Of a DNA stretch of 64,000 bases, positions 42,606 through 52,870 are shown piece after piece. A model generated the notes under the pieces. It saw nothing but the letters and a program-made list of their open reading frames with translations, was not told the DNA's origin and ran no database searches. The first letter of the stretch is position 1, and each line of letters opens with the position of its first letter. Made by a program: the position numbers and the translations under genes. Source of the stretch: Paenibacillus nasutitermitis (lineage in GTDB: Bacteria > Bacillota > Bacilli > Paenibacillales > Paenibacillaceae); assembly GCF_014641075.1 (NCBI RefSeq), contig NZ_BMHP01000008.1, positions 124,001 to 188,000 on the forward strand, given 5' to 3'.

Positions 42606-43361
42606 ATGCTGCTACGCGTGCTTATCGCCGATGACGAATCCATTGAGCGCAGAGTCATCCAGAAAATTATTACAGACAGCAAGCTGCCTGCGGTTGTACT
42701 CGACATGGCCAAATCCGGCAATGAGATTATTCAACTGGCCGAGCTGCATTACCCGGATCTGATCTTCATGGACATCAGCATGCCTGGCGTCAATGGCCTG
42801 GATGCTTCCTGTATTATTCGCGAGAAGCACCCCGACACGATCATCTCGATCATTACAGCCTACGATGAATTCAATTATGCCAAACGGGCGATAGATATCC
42901 ACGTTAACTATTTCCTGCTCAAGCCGATCGAGCCGGAGGAAATCATTAAAATCATCAAAGAATGCATCAAGCAAAAATTTGCCGCGCCGGTTCAGGACAC
43001 AACAAAAATCAGCCCCAAACGGATGAGGCTGGCTGAAGAAATTGTCGGGTTCATTCATGAGCACTATACCCAGCCGGTTACGCTGCAGTATATCGAGTCC
43101 CGTCTCAATGCCAGCCAGCAGTATCTCAGCCGCACCTTTAAAGAAGCCTATGATATGACCATCATGAATTATTTACAGCAGGTGAGAATCGAACGGGCGC
43201 TGGAGCTGCTCAAAAACCCGGACTTATCCATCTCCCAGGTTTCTGAAATGATCGGTTATGCCGATCCCAGCTATTTCGGACAGATTTTCAGGCGGATACA
43301 GGGCATGTCCCCTCTGCAATATCAGTACAACCACGCCCAAAAGACGGGAACAACAGATTAG
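42606..43361 (+). CDS. Response regulator with AraC-type output domain
   Basis: A 251-residue regulator: receiver domain (MLLRVLIADDESIERRVIQK, phospho-acceptor Asp in LIFMDISMPG, Lys in FLLKPIEP) joined by a short linker to an AraC double helix-turn-helix (LQYIESRLNASQQYLSRTFK, ISQVSEMIGYADPSYFGQIF). It lacks the long central region of YesN. ATG 42594 is an alternative start. It is convergent with its likely kinase at 43379 and divergent from the mutarotase-like/ABC genes, which it probably controls. Confidence 0.9.
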   Translation: MLLRVLIADDESIERRVIQKIITDSKLPAVVLDMAKSGNEIIQLAELHYPDLIFMDISMPGVNGLDASCIIREKHPDTIISIITAYDEFNYAKRAIDIHVNYFLLKPIEPEEIIKIIKECIKQKFAAPVQDTTKISPKRMRLAEEIVGFIHEHYTQPVTLQYIESRLNASQQYLSRTFKEAYDMTIMNYLQQVRIERALELLKNPDLSISQVSEMIGYADPSYFGQIFRRIQGMSPLQYQYNHAQKTGTTD

Positions 43362-43378
43362 AAAGCAGAACCAGCAGC

Positions 43379-44635
43379 CTACTTGCGGGGGTTCTCGGTT
43401 ATTTTGGGACAGGATATCTTGACGAGCGTTCCTTCGCCTTCCGTTGACTGGATATCAAAGGCAAAGTTGTCGCGGTAATAATATTCCAAGCGCTTGCGAA
43501 TCATCATAATTCCAGAGAACTGCTCTTCCATCCCTTCGCCAGAGGGGATGATTTTTTTGACGCGTTCTCCCGTTAAGCCTACACCATTGTCGCGAACTTC
43601 AATAACCAGACGATCCGCTTCACTATAGATATGGGTACGGATAAAGCATGGACCTTCCTTTGGCTCAATTCCATGCTTGATCGCATTCTCAATCAGAATC
43701 TGAATGGTCAGACTGGGGATTCTATACTGCTGCAGCGAAGGATCTTCATAATGGACGCTGTACGAAAGCCGGTCCTCGAACCGGAGGCATTGCAGCTTGA
43801 TATAAGGGTCCAGATACTCCAATTCCTCGCCTACCGTAATAAGCGGGCGGTAGGACTTTAACATATAACGCAGCATCTTGGACAATTGGGCTACTATGGA
43901 ATGCGTCCTGGAAGCGTTCTCAAGAAGGGCCTGGCCCGAGATCAGATTGAGTACGTTAAACAGCAGATGCGGGTGCAGCTTGGATTGGACGGCTTTCATC
44001 TCCGCCTCGCTGAGCAGATAACGCAGCTCCGCCTCCTGCCGTTTGAATTCATTTTCCTTCAAATTTTTAATGATATAATCGACCAGAATTGTAATAAAAT
44101 CAGTATTCGCAAAGAGCCGCTCCTTGGAGATTTGCGGGATTTCATGGATGGCCTGCCGCAATTCCTCACGGTCAAGCTGAAGGTCAGCCACCCTGTGCAA
44201 TATGTCCTCCACCATTTCATCCGTTGGAGCTTCGAGCAATACCTGGCCGGTAATGAAAGATCCGATGCCTTGCTGGTTGAATTGAATCGGCACCGCACAA
44301 TCGTACAGGCCGGCATGACAGCGGCGTATGACCGCCTTCTCCATCGAGATCGCCGCATTGGTCACCATCAGATCACATTGGATACAGCGTTCTTTGCCGA
44401 CCGGTACGGAATGCACAAGCTGGCAGAACCTGGGGGATCTCTCCTGGGGTTCCGGGGTCATGGAGATGCCCATCGAATTCACGACATTCGCATTTAGTCC
44501 GGTCGCGGCCATGAAGGTTTCCTGCAGCCTAATGTAAAGATCCATATCGATCAATTCATTCTGGTTCTGCTCGACCGATCTTTTCTTCGAGAGCATCTCA
44601 TCCAGCATTTCTCTTAGCAGCTCTTCCTCCACCAT
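43379..44635 (-). CDS. PocR-domain sensor histidine kinase, LytS/YesM type
   Basis: A 418-residue soluble kinase without membrane segments. The N-terminal half is a PocR ligand domain with its Cys clusters (FCQLVHSVPVGKERCIQCD, IRRCHAGLYDCAVPI). The C-terminal half is a His_kinase domain (KLHPHLLFNVLNLISGQ, where Leu replaces the usual Phe after His) and an ATPase (ILIENAIKHGIEP, EVRDNGVGLTG). It senses an intracellular ligand, perhaps a glycolytic or diol metabolite as in other PocR proteins. Convergent with the response regulator at 42606; the stops are only 17 bases apart. Confidence 0.88.
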   Translation of the reverse strand: MVEEELLREMLDEMLSKKRSVEQNQNELIDMDLYIRLQETFMAATGLNANVVNSMGISMTPEPQERSPRFCQLVHSVPVGKERCIQCDLMVTNAAISMEKAVIRRCHAGLYDCAVPIQFNQQGIGSFITGQVLLEAPTDEMVEDILHRVADLQLDREELRQAIHEIPQISKERLFANTDFITILVDYIIKNLKENEFKRQEAELRYLLSEAEMKAVQSKLHPHLLFNVLNLISGQALLENASRTHSIVAQLSKMLRYMLKSYRPLITVGEELEYLDPYIKLQCLRFEDRLSYSVHYEDPSLQQYRIPSLTIQILIENAIKHGIEPKEGPCFIRTHIYSEADRLVIEVRDNGVGLTGERVKKIIPSGEGMEEQFSGIMMIRKRLEYYYRDNFAFDIQSTEGEGTLVKISCPKITENPRK

Positions 44636-44742
44636 TTATCGCCCCGATCCGCCATTGCTCGCCTTATGGACACTATAATAACCCGAAGGCCTCACATAGT
44701 AAACAAGGAAAATCAATCTTTGCGGCTGGGAGCCGGAATGGA

Positions 44743-45576
44743 TTATTTAACTGCACCGATTACGAGTCCTTTGCGGATGTATCCTTGCAGAATAATATAG
44801 ATTACGATGGGCGGCACCGAGGTCATAAACAAGCCTGCAAGCAACAAGGGATAATCGGAGCTGTACGTTCTTAATATCGTTGCAACTGCGACTGTCATTG
44901 TTTTCATCTGATCGGATTGCAAATAGACAAGCGGTGTTAACAAGTCATTCCACCAGCCCGTCGTATTAAATATGGACACCGTCATCAACCCCGGAATGCT
45001 CAGCGGCACAACAATTTTGGTCATCACCTGGAGGTAGCTCCCTCCATCCATTTTGACCGCTTCAAGCACTTCATTGGGGAGCCCTCTCATCAAAGAGGTT
45101 AACAAAAACACGTTATTCGCAACGGAACCTACACCCCAAATGATGATAACCGAAAGGAAATTGTCAATTAAGCCCAGTTTCGACATCAGCAAATAATTTG
45201 GAATGATGAACGTAATTCCCGGAATGGTCATCGTCGCAATCATGGCCATATAGAGGGTGCTTCTATATTTGAAACGGATTTTGGCAAAGGCGAATGAAGC
45301 CGGAACGGAAAGAGCAAATGATAGAATAAGCGCACCACCAACTGCAATCAGCGTATTGCTGAATAGCTTAACAAGCGAAAATCGGAAGTAGAGCGCCTTG
45401 AAATTGTCCAGATATAACGTTTCGGGCAAGGCCAGCGGATTTTGTGAAAATTCCAATGACGTTTTTATACTGCTGGTGAACATGTAGAACAGTGGATAGA
45501 CGACTACAAGAGCGATAAGCAACAGAACGATAAATATACAAAAGCGGATCATTTTCTCATATATGGTGGTTTTCAA
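44743..45576 (-). CDS. Sugar ABC transporter permease, MalG type
   Basis: A 277-residue CUT1 permease with six membrane segments and the EAA loop EVLEAVKMDGGSYLQVMTKI. It ends in the family tail YIRKGLVIGAVK. It lies 11 bases after the MalF-type gene. It belongs to the second sugar uptake locus, which also lacks an ATPase gene. Confidence 0.92.
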   Translation of the reverse strand: MKTTIYEKMIRFCIFIVLLLIALVVVYPLFYMFTSSIKTSLEFSQNPLALPETLYLDNFKALYFRFSLVKLFSNTLIAVGGALILSFALSVPASFAFAKIRFKYRSTLYMAMIATMTIPGITFIIPNYLLMSKLGLIDNFLSVIIIWGVGSVANNVFLLTSLMRGLPNEVLEAVKMDGGSYLQVMTKIVVPLSIPGLMTVSIFNTTGWWNDLLTPLVYLQSDQMKTMTVAVATILRTYSSDYPLLLAGLFMTSVPPIVIYIILQGYIRKGLVIGAVK

Positions 45577-45587
45577 GCCGTTACCTC

Positions 45588-46454
45588 CTAATCATGTATT
45601 CGATCTTGGATTTTCAGCTGTACCCAAGCCATTATGAAAACGATTATAAACAAGACAACCGAGAGCGCGGATGCATAGCCCATCTTACCGCTTTGGAACG
45701 CTTTCAAATAAATCATATAATCGATCGGGGTTGTTTCGTAACCTGGCCCCCCGCCGGTAATCGAGTACACTAATCCGAAAAGCCCGATAAATACATAGAT
45801 CATATTCGTAATCGTAAAATAGAATATAGTCGGGATCAGTGCCGGAATAACAAAATGGTAAAGGCGTTGAAACCAGTTTGCTCCATCGATTTTTCCAGCT
45901 TCAAAAACCTCCTGGGAAATAACAGACATCCCCGATAAAAAGATGAGGACTCCCTGACCAAGCGTCTGCAAATAAAAACAAAGAATAATGATTAAAAAAG
46001 CAGTCGGAACATAGTTGAACCAGTCTATGACCAAGTTCCCAAGCCCTAATTTTTGCAAGGTTGTATTCACAAGCCCATGCGTCGAAAACATCGATTTGGC
46101 CAGGAAGCCGATGACCACAGCGGAGAGTACGGATGGTAAATAGTAAAGGGAGCGAAAGAGCCTCCAGCCGGGTACCTGCTCGAACAGCAGGATCGTTACC
46201 ACCAGGGTAATCAAAAGAATAACAGGAACAGATAATAGAAAGAGAACGTTATTTCTTAATAATAGGAGCAAATCTCCATTACTGAAAATGGAAATGTAAT
46301 TATCCCAGCCAATAAACTCGCTATTTAATCCATCCCAAATCGTAAAGCTCTGATAAAAGGTGCGAATAATCGGATAGCCGAGAAAAACAGCCAGCATTAA
46401 AAATGCTGGAGCAACCGACAGAAGCCCGGTTACATTGTCACGTTTTTGGTCCAT
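45588..46454 (-). CDS. Sugar ABC transporter permease, MalF type
   Basis: A 288-residue CUT1 permease with six membrane segments and EAA loop EVFEAGKIDGANWFQRLYHF; LVYSITGGGPGYETTPIDYM is the typical periplasmic loop near the C-terminus. A strong hairpin at 46479-46511 separates it from the upstream oxidoreductase gene. Confidence 0.92.
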   Translation of the reverse strand: MDQKRDNVTGLLSVAPAFLMLAVFLGYPIIRTFYQSFTIWDGLNSEFIGWDNYISIFSNGDLLLLLRNNVLFLLSVPVILLITLVVTILLFEQVPGWRLFRSLYYLPSVLSAVVIGFLAKSMFSTHGLVNTTLQKLGLGNLVIDWFNYVPTAFLIIILCFYLQTLGQGVLIFLSGMSVISQEVFEAGKIDGANWFQRLYHFVIPALIPTIFYFTITNMIYVFIGLFGLVYSITGGGPGYETTPIDYMIYLKAFQSGKMGYASALSVVLFIIVFIMAWVQLKIQDRIHD

Positions 46455-46478
46455 CTAGGTTTCCCACATTCCTTTTCA

Positions 46479-46511
46479 AAGGCCTCCATACCTTACAGAG
46501 TAGGAGGCCTT
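46479..46511. terminator. Intra-operon hairpin
   Basis: AAGGCCTCC (46479-46487) pairs with GGAGGCCTT (46503-46511). On the minus strand no T tract follows, so it is better seen as an mRNA-processing or stabilising hairpin between the oxidoreductase and permease genes than as a full terminator. Confidence 0.6.
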
Positions 46512-46531
46512 CTTCATTAGATTACTTTTCT

Positions 46532-47686
46532 TCAAAAATCAGGCCAGTTTATCGCCTGGAACGTCTTTGTTGCTGCTGATTCATTCGCTTTCAGACAGAT
46601 CAACGCACTCATAATACCGCTGTTCAATGTGACTTCTGATAGCTTCGTTCCTGTCATTACTGCGATGAAATTTTCCGCCAAAGCAGCATCTCCGCCGAAA
46701 TGATCGTTTTCAGTGCCGAATTGATAGGTCTCTACCGTTGATGAATGATGCAGATATACTTTGATCTCTCCGGTATCGAACAAAAACTCGATGGTCCCTT
46801 TATAGCCGTAAAACCGTGCTCCACGCTTGGCTGCTTTCTTTCTTGCGTAGAAGACCTGGGTGTAAGAAACATGCATGCCGCTCTCATACTCAATCAATGC
46901 GCTTCCTGAATCTTCATTACCGGTATCTACAGCAAAGGAGCAATAGCTGCCATAGGACTGCTCGCCGGCCTTCGCTAAGTTTTGAGGACTTTCCAGACAT
47001 GTATGGCTTTCATCACATACACTGCACTCAAGTCCTGCAGGTTTATCACCTGTAAATACCCTTTTGGATTTCATTGCACTGATCATTACCGGGTTCTGGC
47101 CCAAAATATAGCTGATATAATCAAAATCATGTGTCGCCTTCTGCAGAAATAAGCCATGCGTTTCTGATTCGTCCCGGTACCAGTTATGATAGTAGATCGA
47201 ACCATAAGGAACGGCGGTCGTCGCTTCGACATGCTCTACAGTTCCGATCCTGCCGGAGTCGACAATTTCTTTGATTTTCCTAATAATCGTGGTCAACCGA
47301 AGAGGGAAAGAGACAACGACTTTCCCCGCCATGAGGGGATGCTCAAGCAGAACATCCCGCAGCATTTGCAAATCTTCCAGTGAAATGGCCACCGGTTTTT
47401 CCAAAAACAGTGGAATGCCCCGGCGAATCACCTTTGCGGCCAGCTCCGCATGGGTGGAGCATCGCGTGCCGATGAGAATGCCGTCTAATTCGCAATGATT
47501 AAACATATCTTCTGCATCCGTGAAAAAGCGTATGGAATCGGTGTCTACCCCTTTTTCCTTTAATCGGTTTTTCACCCGTTGTTCATTGAGATCCGTTATT
47601 GCAGCAATTTGACACTGTCCCAGCAAATTCCCCTCAATAACTCCGCCGACCCGGGCACCATACCCGATTACTCCTAGCTTCAGCAT
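46532..47686 (-). CDS. Gfo/Idh/MocA-family oxidoreductase
   Basis: A 384-residue NAD(P)-dependent sugar dehydrogenase-like protein. The N-terminal Rossmann fold (LKLGVIGYGARVGGVIEG) is followed by LFLEKPVAIS, the conserved EKP motif with the catalytic Lys, and a C-terminal beta-sheet domain. A Cys cluster (CSVCDESHTCLE) in the second domain is unusual and may bind a metal. Start at 47686 (AAAGGATG upstream). It sits between the binding-protein and permease genes, so it probably acts on the imported sugar. Confidence 0.88.
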   Translation of the reverse strand: MLKLGVIGYGARVGGVIEGNLLGQCQIAAITDLNEQRVKNRLKEKGVDTDSIRFFTDAEDMFNHCELDGILIGTRCSTHAELAAKVIRRGIPLFLEKPVAISLEDLQMLRDVLLEHPLMAGKVVVSFPLRLTTIIRKIKEIVDSGRIGTVEHVEATTAVPYGSIYYHNWYRDESETHGLFLQKATHDFDYISYILGQNPVMISAMKSKRVFTGDKPAGLECSVCDESHTCLESPQNLAKAGEQSYGSYCSFAVDTGNEDSGSALIEYESGMHVSYTQVFYARKKAAKRGARFYGYKGTIEFLFDTGEIKVYLHHSSTVETYQFGTENDHFGGDAALAENFIAVMTGTKLSEVTLNSGIMSALICLKANESAATKTFQAINWPDF

Positions 47687-47715
47687 CGTTTGACATCCTT
47701 TCTTAGAGCCGATTA

Positions 47716-49050
47716 TCACTGCTGTTCTTTAAGCAGATCATCACGTTTTGCATCCAATCTTTCCATATATTCAGCAGCAGACATTTTCCCGGCAAATACA
47801 AGGGTTTGCAGCGTATTCATCTCACTGCCCAGCTCCGGCGGATATATATTATCTGGCCAAAACATCGTTGTCGGTTCATTCGACCATTGCTGCATCTGCA
47901 GGATTAACGGTTCATCCGTATACTGTGTAATGTCCACATCTTTCACAATTGTTAAGGAGGTTTCCCCAGCTTTGAATCTGTTCTCCTGCTCTTCCTTGCT
48001 GTTGAGGAATTTAACGAAATCGATAGCCTCCTGCTTGTGATTCGAATAGTTCGGAACGATATAGGCTGCCCCTGCTCCGCCGACTCCGCCATTATGAACC
48101 TTGACATCCTCGCTGAAATCAGGAACTTTGATCATGCCAAGATCATCTTTAAGAATTTTACGAGCGTTCGGAATATCCCAGTTCCCGCCTGGCACCATCG
48201 CGACTTGTCCTTTGTAAAACTGTTGAACGTTCTGCCCAGACTGATCGGACATCGTTAAGTTCTTGGCATACAGCTCATTCCAGCCTTCTATAATCTTGAC
48301 CAAAGCAGGATCTGCGAAGTTCATCTTGCCGTCAATTAAATCCTGAATACCTGCTGGCGTGATCGTTTGCGCAATCCAATAGGAGGGGATGAACCAGAAA
48401 TTGTCCGCCATATTTAGTCCAAGTGGCGTAATACCCGTCTTTTCTTTCACCGTTTCCAGCATCGACACAAATTGGGCGAAGTTTTTCGGGTTATTCGCCT
48501 CCGGATCTACACCGGCTTTAGCGAAAATACTTTTGTTATAGTACAATACCGTCGTACCGCCCGTCGCCGATGGAACACCGTAGATCGTCCCCTGCTCTTT
48601 AAAGCCTTCCGTAACCGCCTCCCAGCCAACAATCCGGGATTTTTCTTCCTCTGTAAAATAATCGTTCATCGGCTCTAAAAACGCTTTGAATCTCATCAGA
48701 TAGCTTCCAGACCAAATATCCGTTACATCCGGACCATTCTTGGCTATACTCGCCGTTTGAAATTTCGTAAACAAGTTGTCCCCGCCAGGCACATCTTGCA
48801 ATTCGATCGTGATTCCCGGATGAGCAGCTTCAAACCTTTTGATAGCCTGGAAAATATAAAAGTCTTCCTTCCTTTTGCTTTTATCATTCTCATCGACAGT
48901 CGGGAAGGATGAATTCCAAAATACGAGATTCAATTTCTTTTCATTTGCCGTATCTGCGGAAGATGCATTCTCTTCATTTTGTGAGCAAGCTGCCGCAGAC
49001 ACCAAGAGAAGCAGCGTAAGCGCAGTGATCACCCATTTTTTCAACCTCAT
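47716..49050 (-). CDS. Sugar ABC transporter substrate-binding lipoprotein
   Basis: A 444-residue binding protein with a lipoprotein signal ending LLLVSAAACSQ (Cys at about residue 22). The mature domain starts LNLVFWNSSFPTVDEND and contains ITIELQDVPGGDNLFTKFQT and YKGQVAMVPGGNWDIP, typical of CUT1 proteins. It is the first gene of the transporter operon behind the YesN/YesM pair. Confidence 0.92.
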   Translation of the reverse strand: MRLKKWVITALTLLLLVSAAACSQNEENASSADTANEKKLNLVFWNSSFPTVDENDKSKRKEDFYIFQAIKRFEAAHPGITIELQDVPGGDNLFTKFQTASIAKNGPDVTDIWSGSYLMRFKAFLEPMNDYFTEEEKSRIVGWEAVTEGFKEQGTIYGVPSATGGTTVLYYNKSIFAKAGVDPEANNPKNFAQFVSMLETVKEKTGITPLGLNMADNFWFIPSYWIAQTITPAGIQDLIDGKMNFADPALVKIIEGWNELYAKNLTMSDQSGQNVQQFYKGQVAMVPGGNWDIPNARKILKDDLGMIKVPDFSEDVKVHNGGVGGAGAAYIVPNYSNHKQEAIDFVKFLNSKEEQENRFKAGETSLTIVKDVDITQYTDEPLILQMQQWSNEPTTMFWPDNIYPPELGSEMNTLQTLVFAGKMSAAEYMERLDAKRDDLLKEQQ

Positions 49051-49280
49051 CTGTTAATCCCCCTTGTTTTTCCTTCTTAAAAAACTGATAATTCTGACAA
49101 TTGTTTCTGCCCCGTTTCATCCGCAGCTGCCCGCTTTCCGCCAGACTTCGTTCAGCTGACTGGATTCATTATAATGCCCCTGCCGTCTTGATGAACATGA
49201 CAGCAACAGCGGAATGATTTATCATTTTTTGCAGCCCCGTCATGGGGGACTTATCTTTTTTAACGATCACTTATCCGAAT

Positions 49281-50858
49281 TTATTTGACGAATTGAGAAG
49301 GTGCTACACCGACTCTTTTTTTGAACATCCTTGTAAAAGAACTCACATTCAAATAACCCAGCCTCTCGGCAGTCTCTGTTACTCCCATGCCGTTCTCCAT
49401 CATATTTACTGCTTTTTTCACCTTAATATCCAGCACAAACTCTGTAAAGTTGTTCCCCGTCTCTTCTTTAAAAGTCCGACTTAAATAAGCGGCGCTTACC
49501 TTCAAATTTTCAGCGATTTCATTCAGATTCATTTCGAGATGCGGGGTTTCGTGAATGTAGGACTCGACGGCTTCGATGATCATTCTTTTTTCTGCTTTCA
49601 ATCGATTCTCACCAAACTGGGCAAGCAGCATCTGGATCTCGTCGTCGATACCTTTAAGACTATCCTGGAAATAAACAGGCTCCAGCACTTCGTTCGCTGT
49701 GGCCATATCCGGCTTTCGATGGGTGCTCTCCCTGTTTCCGCATACATCGGACAGCTTATTTAAAATATCGATGATCAGATTTTTCACTGTCCCTGGCAGC
49801 ACATAAGGCGGCGTGCCGAGCTCTTGTTCAAGCATCCTCAACGATTGCGCCGCTTTTTCAAATTGAAACAAGGATAGCCACTGATGAATTTCCTTTTCAA
49901 TCCCAACGATACTCGTCGGAATAGTTGTGCACCATGCCGGCTGCGAATCCGCTTCATATTCAAAAACACTTTGGTTTGGTTTATAGTATTTCAGCTCCAG
50001 GCAGCTTGAAGCTTCTGCTTCACTCCGGGGCCAACAGGATAAATCAGTGAATGTCCGACTGCAGCCCATTGAAATCTGATAATCCAGATAGTGATCCACT
50101 GCTCTCACTAATGCATTCGGATCTGTATGATTAGTGGCTTGGTCGACAAGGATATACCATCTCCTTATTCTTACATCCTCCACTACGCCAACCAGGCTTT
50201 CCCTATATAGTTCTCGTGCGATATTCTCAATGGCGTACCCGAGCTTGTCCAAATCATGGGGAAGAAGCTTCTGCCCTTTTCGATAGGGAGTATCCAGTTG
50301 GATCACCCAGGCTTGCAATTCGGCTCCCTGCACATCTAAACCGTTCTCCGCCGCTTTTTTTGCGATCACGTCCGATTGAACATAGTTGCCGTTGAGCCAC
50401 TCTCTCATAAACTCCTTTTTCTGGAGGGTTTTGAACGATTGAGCGCCAAGCTTATGCTGGTCGTTGCTTTGTTTCTCTCTTTTTTTGTTCATCAGGCCGA
50501 CCACATTTTCGATAACCTGCCTTAAAGTTTCAATTTCCATTGTAGATTTAAGAATAAAATCGCGGACTTCAAGCCGCAGAGATTGCCGCACCATATCAAA
50601 GTCCTGGTTGCACGTCAAAATGATATATTCACATTCCGGATAAATTCCCTTAGCCTGCTCAATAAACGCAAGACCGCTCAGCTTCGGCAGCCCGATATCC
50701 ACTAAAGCGATGTCAGGAAGCTGTTTCGCAAATATATCCAGCGCCTCGATGCCATCTCTTGCTTCACCTACAATCTCCAAGCCTAATTCCGTCCATGGGA
50801 TCATCGACTTTACCCCAAGGCGAACGAGCATATCGTCTTCAACGATCATAACTTTCAT
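49281..50858 (-). CDS. YesN-type response regulator (receiver + AraC)
   Basis: A 525-residue regulator: receiver domain (MKVMIVEDDMLVRLGVKSMI, phospho-acceptor Asp in ALVDIGLPKLSG, Lys in FILKS), a long central region of about 290 residues, and a C-terminal AraC domain (LNEIAENLKVSAAYLSRTFK, VTETAERLGYLNVSSFTRMF). The start at 50858 follows GAGGGTG and overlaps the kinase gene. It probably activates the downstream ABC operon. The 49051-49280 gap is the likely control region and shows no gene. Confidence 0.92.
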   Translation of the reverse strand: MKVMIVEDDMLVRLGVKSMIPWTELGLEIVGEARDGIEALDIFAKQLPDIALVDIGLPKLSGLAFIEQAKGIYPECEYIILTCNQDFDMVRQSLRLEVRDFILKSTMEIETLRQVIENVVGLMNKKREKQSNDQHKLGAQSFKTLQKKEFMREWLNGNYVQSDVIAKKAAENGLDVQGAELQAWVIQLDTPYRKGQKLLPHDLDKLGYAIENIARELYRESLVGVVEDVRIRRWYILVDQATNHTDPNALVRAVDHYLDYQISMGCSRTFTDLSCWPRSEAEASSCLELKYYKPNQSVFEYEADSQPAWCTTIPTSIVGIEKEIHQWLSLFQFEKAAQSLRMLEQELGTPPYVLPGTVKNLIIDILNKLSDVCGNRESTHRKPDMATANEVLEPVYFQDSLKGIDDEIQMLLAQFGENRLKAEKRMIIEAVESYIHETPHLEMNLNEIAENLKVSAAYLSRTFKEETGNNFTEFVLDIKVKKAVNMMENGMGVTETAERLGYLNVSSFTRMFKKRVGVAPSQFVK

Positions 50859-52650
50859 TGTCGTCACCCTCTGCTAACGAATTATTTACAATCTGTATTT
50901 CGACAACCGTCCCCTGATCGGGCTTGCTTTCTATGCGGACTCCGTAGCGAACGCCGTATTCCAATTGCAGTCTCTTATTAACATTTCGAATACCAATGCC
51001 CGATGAGGAGGATGAAAGACTGCTTTTTTTATTATCGGTCAGTATAGTCGCTACGATTTCCTTATCCATGCCTACTCCATTGTCTTCGATATGAATAACA
51101 ACGATCCCGTTTTGTTGAAAAACTCGAATCATTAATGCGGGCTCTCTTCCTTCCAGCCTTTCAAACCCATGCAATACGGCATTCTCTACGATCGGTTGCA
51201 AGGAAAGCTTCGGAATTCTGGATTTGCTTGCCGCTTCGTCAATCTCATAACGGCACTCAATTTTTCTCCCAAGACGAATCTCCTGAAAAGCCAGATAGCT
51301 GCGGATATAATCGATCTCTTCGTTAATTGCACTCCATACTGTATTGGATTTATCGAGTATATAGTGCTGCATGCTCGCCAAAGAAATGAGCGCGCGGGCA
51401 ATCGCCTTTTCTCCTTTGATCTCCGCCATCCATCTAATCGAATTTAAAGCATTATGAAGAAAATGGGGTTTGATTTGCGATTGCAGCAGGATAAGCTCCA
51501 GCTCTCTTTTTTTTCGCTCATCCTTACGAATTTGTTCGATCTGACCTTCAATTCGATCCAACATTTGATTCATACCTGAGGAGAGGATCTCGATTTCTTC
51601 AATGCCTTTATAATAATATCGTTTGGGCATATGCTGCACATGAATGTTTCGGGCCAGTTTTGTTAAATTCAAAATCGGAATCGTCACTTTTTTTGTAATA
51701 ATGAACAGCACCAATGACAAAATCACGACGGATATCCCCATCATGATAAAAGCATAGGCCCAAACTCCCTTGCTTTCACTCGTCAGATTATCGTTTGGCG
51801 TAACTGCCACCATATACCAGGGCAAGCCGGAAATTTCCCGATAGGAACCAACATACTCAACAGCCTCATACTTCAGCTGTAAAGTGCCACTGCTCGAATC
51901 CTTCGTTTTCTTGTCCTGATCGATCAAAGTGGATAAGCCTGATAAATCCCGCTCATTGCCCTCGTTCTCAATCAGAACATTTCCTTGTTTCCCGCTTAAA
52001 AAAACAGTCGTGGAAGGCTGGATTTGCGCCTGATGCATTAATCGCTGAATCGGTGACAGATTCATCTGAACAACCAACATGCCCAAATATTGATTGTTGT
52101 AAATAATATTCTTGCTTACATAAATCGCATTTCTAACTTTAAGTTGTTCGTGAAAATCGGTTCCTACATGAATATAAAGTGCATTCGGATTATAAGGAAC
52201 GTAATCGTTATACCACTCCGCGGATTGAATAACGCCCAGCAATTGATCGGCCTCAAAGCTGTTCATTTTAATATCGCTGTATACTTTCTTCTCAGGCGTA
52301 ATAATTTGAATATAGAGAGGTATCCTTACGTTGTAGAAGGTGGCAGAGACGAGCAGCTCTTCTCTTATGGAGGCTTCTTTCTTTTGGCTCTCTTCCAGCA
52401 GAAGTGCATCCACCACATTTCTGTCCGTGGACAATGCGCGGCTGAAGTCTTTCATGTAATTGAGATAGAATTCGATATTTATCGCTAACGAATCCATATT
52501 TTTGGTAATGGAATTTCCATAAAGCTCCTGGATTTTTTTCGAGGATTGCTGCCCGACCAAATATCCTTGGAATAGAAGCGGCACCAGGACCAATAAAGAT
52601 ACAATAATAATCGTTAGCAGTCTCCAACGGAACTTCAGTCTCGTGTTCAA
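50839..52650 (-). CDS. YesM-type sensor histidine kinase
   Basis: A 603-residue membrane kinase. Two membrane segments (about residues 10-32 and 290-315) flank a dCache-like extracellular sensor; then HAMP, His_kinase (LLQSQIKPHFLHNALNSIRW) and HATPase_c (LSLQPIVENAVLHGFE, IEDNGVGMDKE, GIGIRNVNKRL). The TTG start at 52650 is supported by AGGAGGG; the frame opens to 52803 without a site. It overlaps the regulator gene and should sense an extracellular sugar. Confidence 0.9.
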   Translation of the reverse strand: MNTRLKFRWRLLTIIIVSLLVLVPLLFQGYLVGQQSSKKIQELYGNSITKNMDSLAINIEFYLNYMKDFSRALSTDRNVVDALLLEESQKKEASIREELLVSATFYNVRIPLYIQIITPEKKVYSDIKMNSFEADQLLGVIQSAEWYNDYVPYNPNALYIHVGTDFHEQLKVRNAIYVSKNIIYNNQYLGMLVVQMNLSPIQRLMHQAQIQPSTTVFLSGKQGNVLIENEGNERDLSGLSTLIDQDKKTKDSSSGTLQLKYEAVEYVGSYREISGLPWYMVAVTPNDNLTSESKGVWAYAFIMMGISVVILSLVLFIITKKVTIPILNLTKLARNIHVQHMPKRYYYKGIEEIEILSSGMNQMLDRIEGQIEQIRKDERKKRELELILLQSQIKPHFLHNALNSIRWMAEIKGEKAIARALISLASMQHYILDKSNTVWSAINEEIDYIRSYLAFQEIRLGRKIECRYEIDEAASKSRIPKLSLQPIVENAVLHGFERLEGREPALMIRVFQQNGIVVIHIEDNGVGMDKEIVATILTDNKKSSLSSSSSGIGIRNVNKRLQLEYGVRYGVRIESKPDQGTVVEIQIVNNSLAEGDDNESYDR

Positions 52651-52811
52651 TCCCAATCCCTCCTGTGCCTGGAAACACTTCACTACCCAAACCCCGAATG
52701 TAATATTTTTGTCCGGCCCGGGTTGCCCGAGCAGATATCGTTTCGTCATTTGTATCCTGATTGATTCGCGCTTTGGCCCCTCTCCTCCTCTTTGCCAATC
52801 CATGGCTCAAA

Positions 52812-52870
52812 TAAAAAAGAAACAGCGGCAGCCCCGGACGGGAATATAAATTCCGGGACTACCGCTGTTT
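52812..52870 (-). terminator. Terminator of the glycosidase-like gene
   Basis: AAACAGCGG pairs with CCGCTGTTT, with inner CCGG pairings; on the minus strand CTTTTTTATTTG follows. It separates the glycosidase/deacetylase unit from the two-component unit. Confidence 0.8.
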
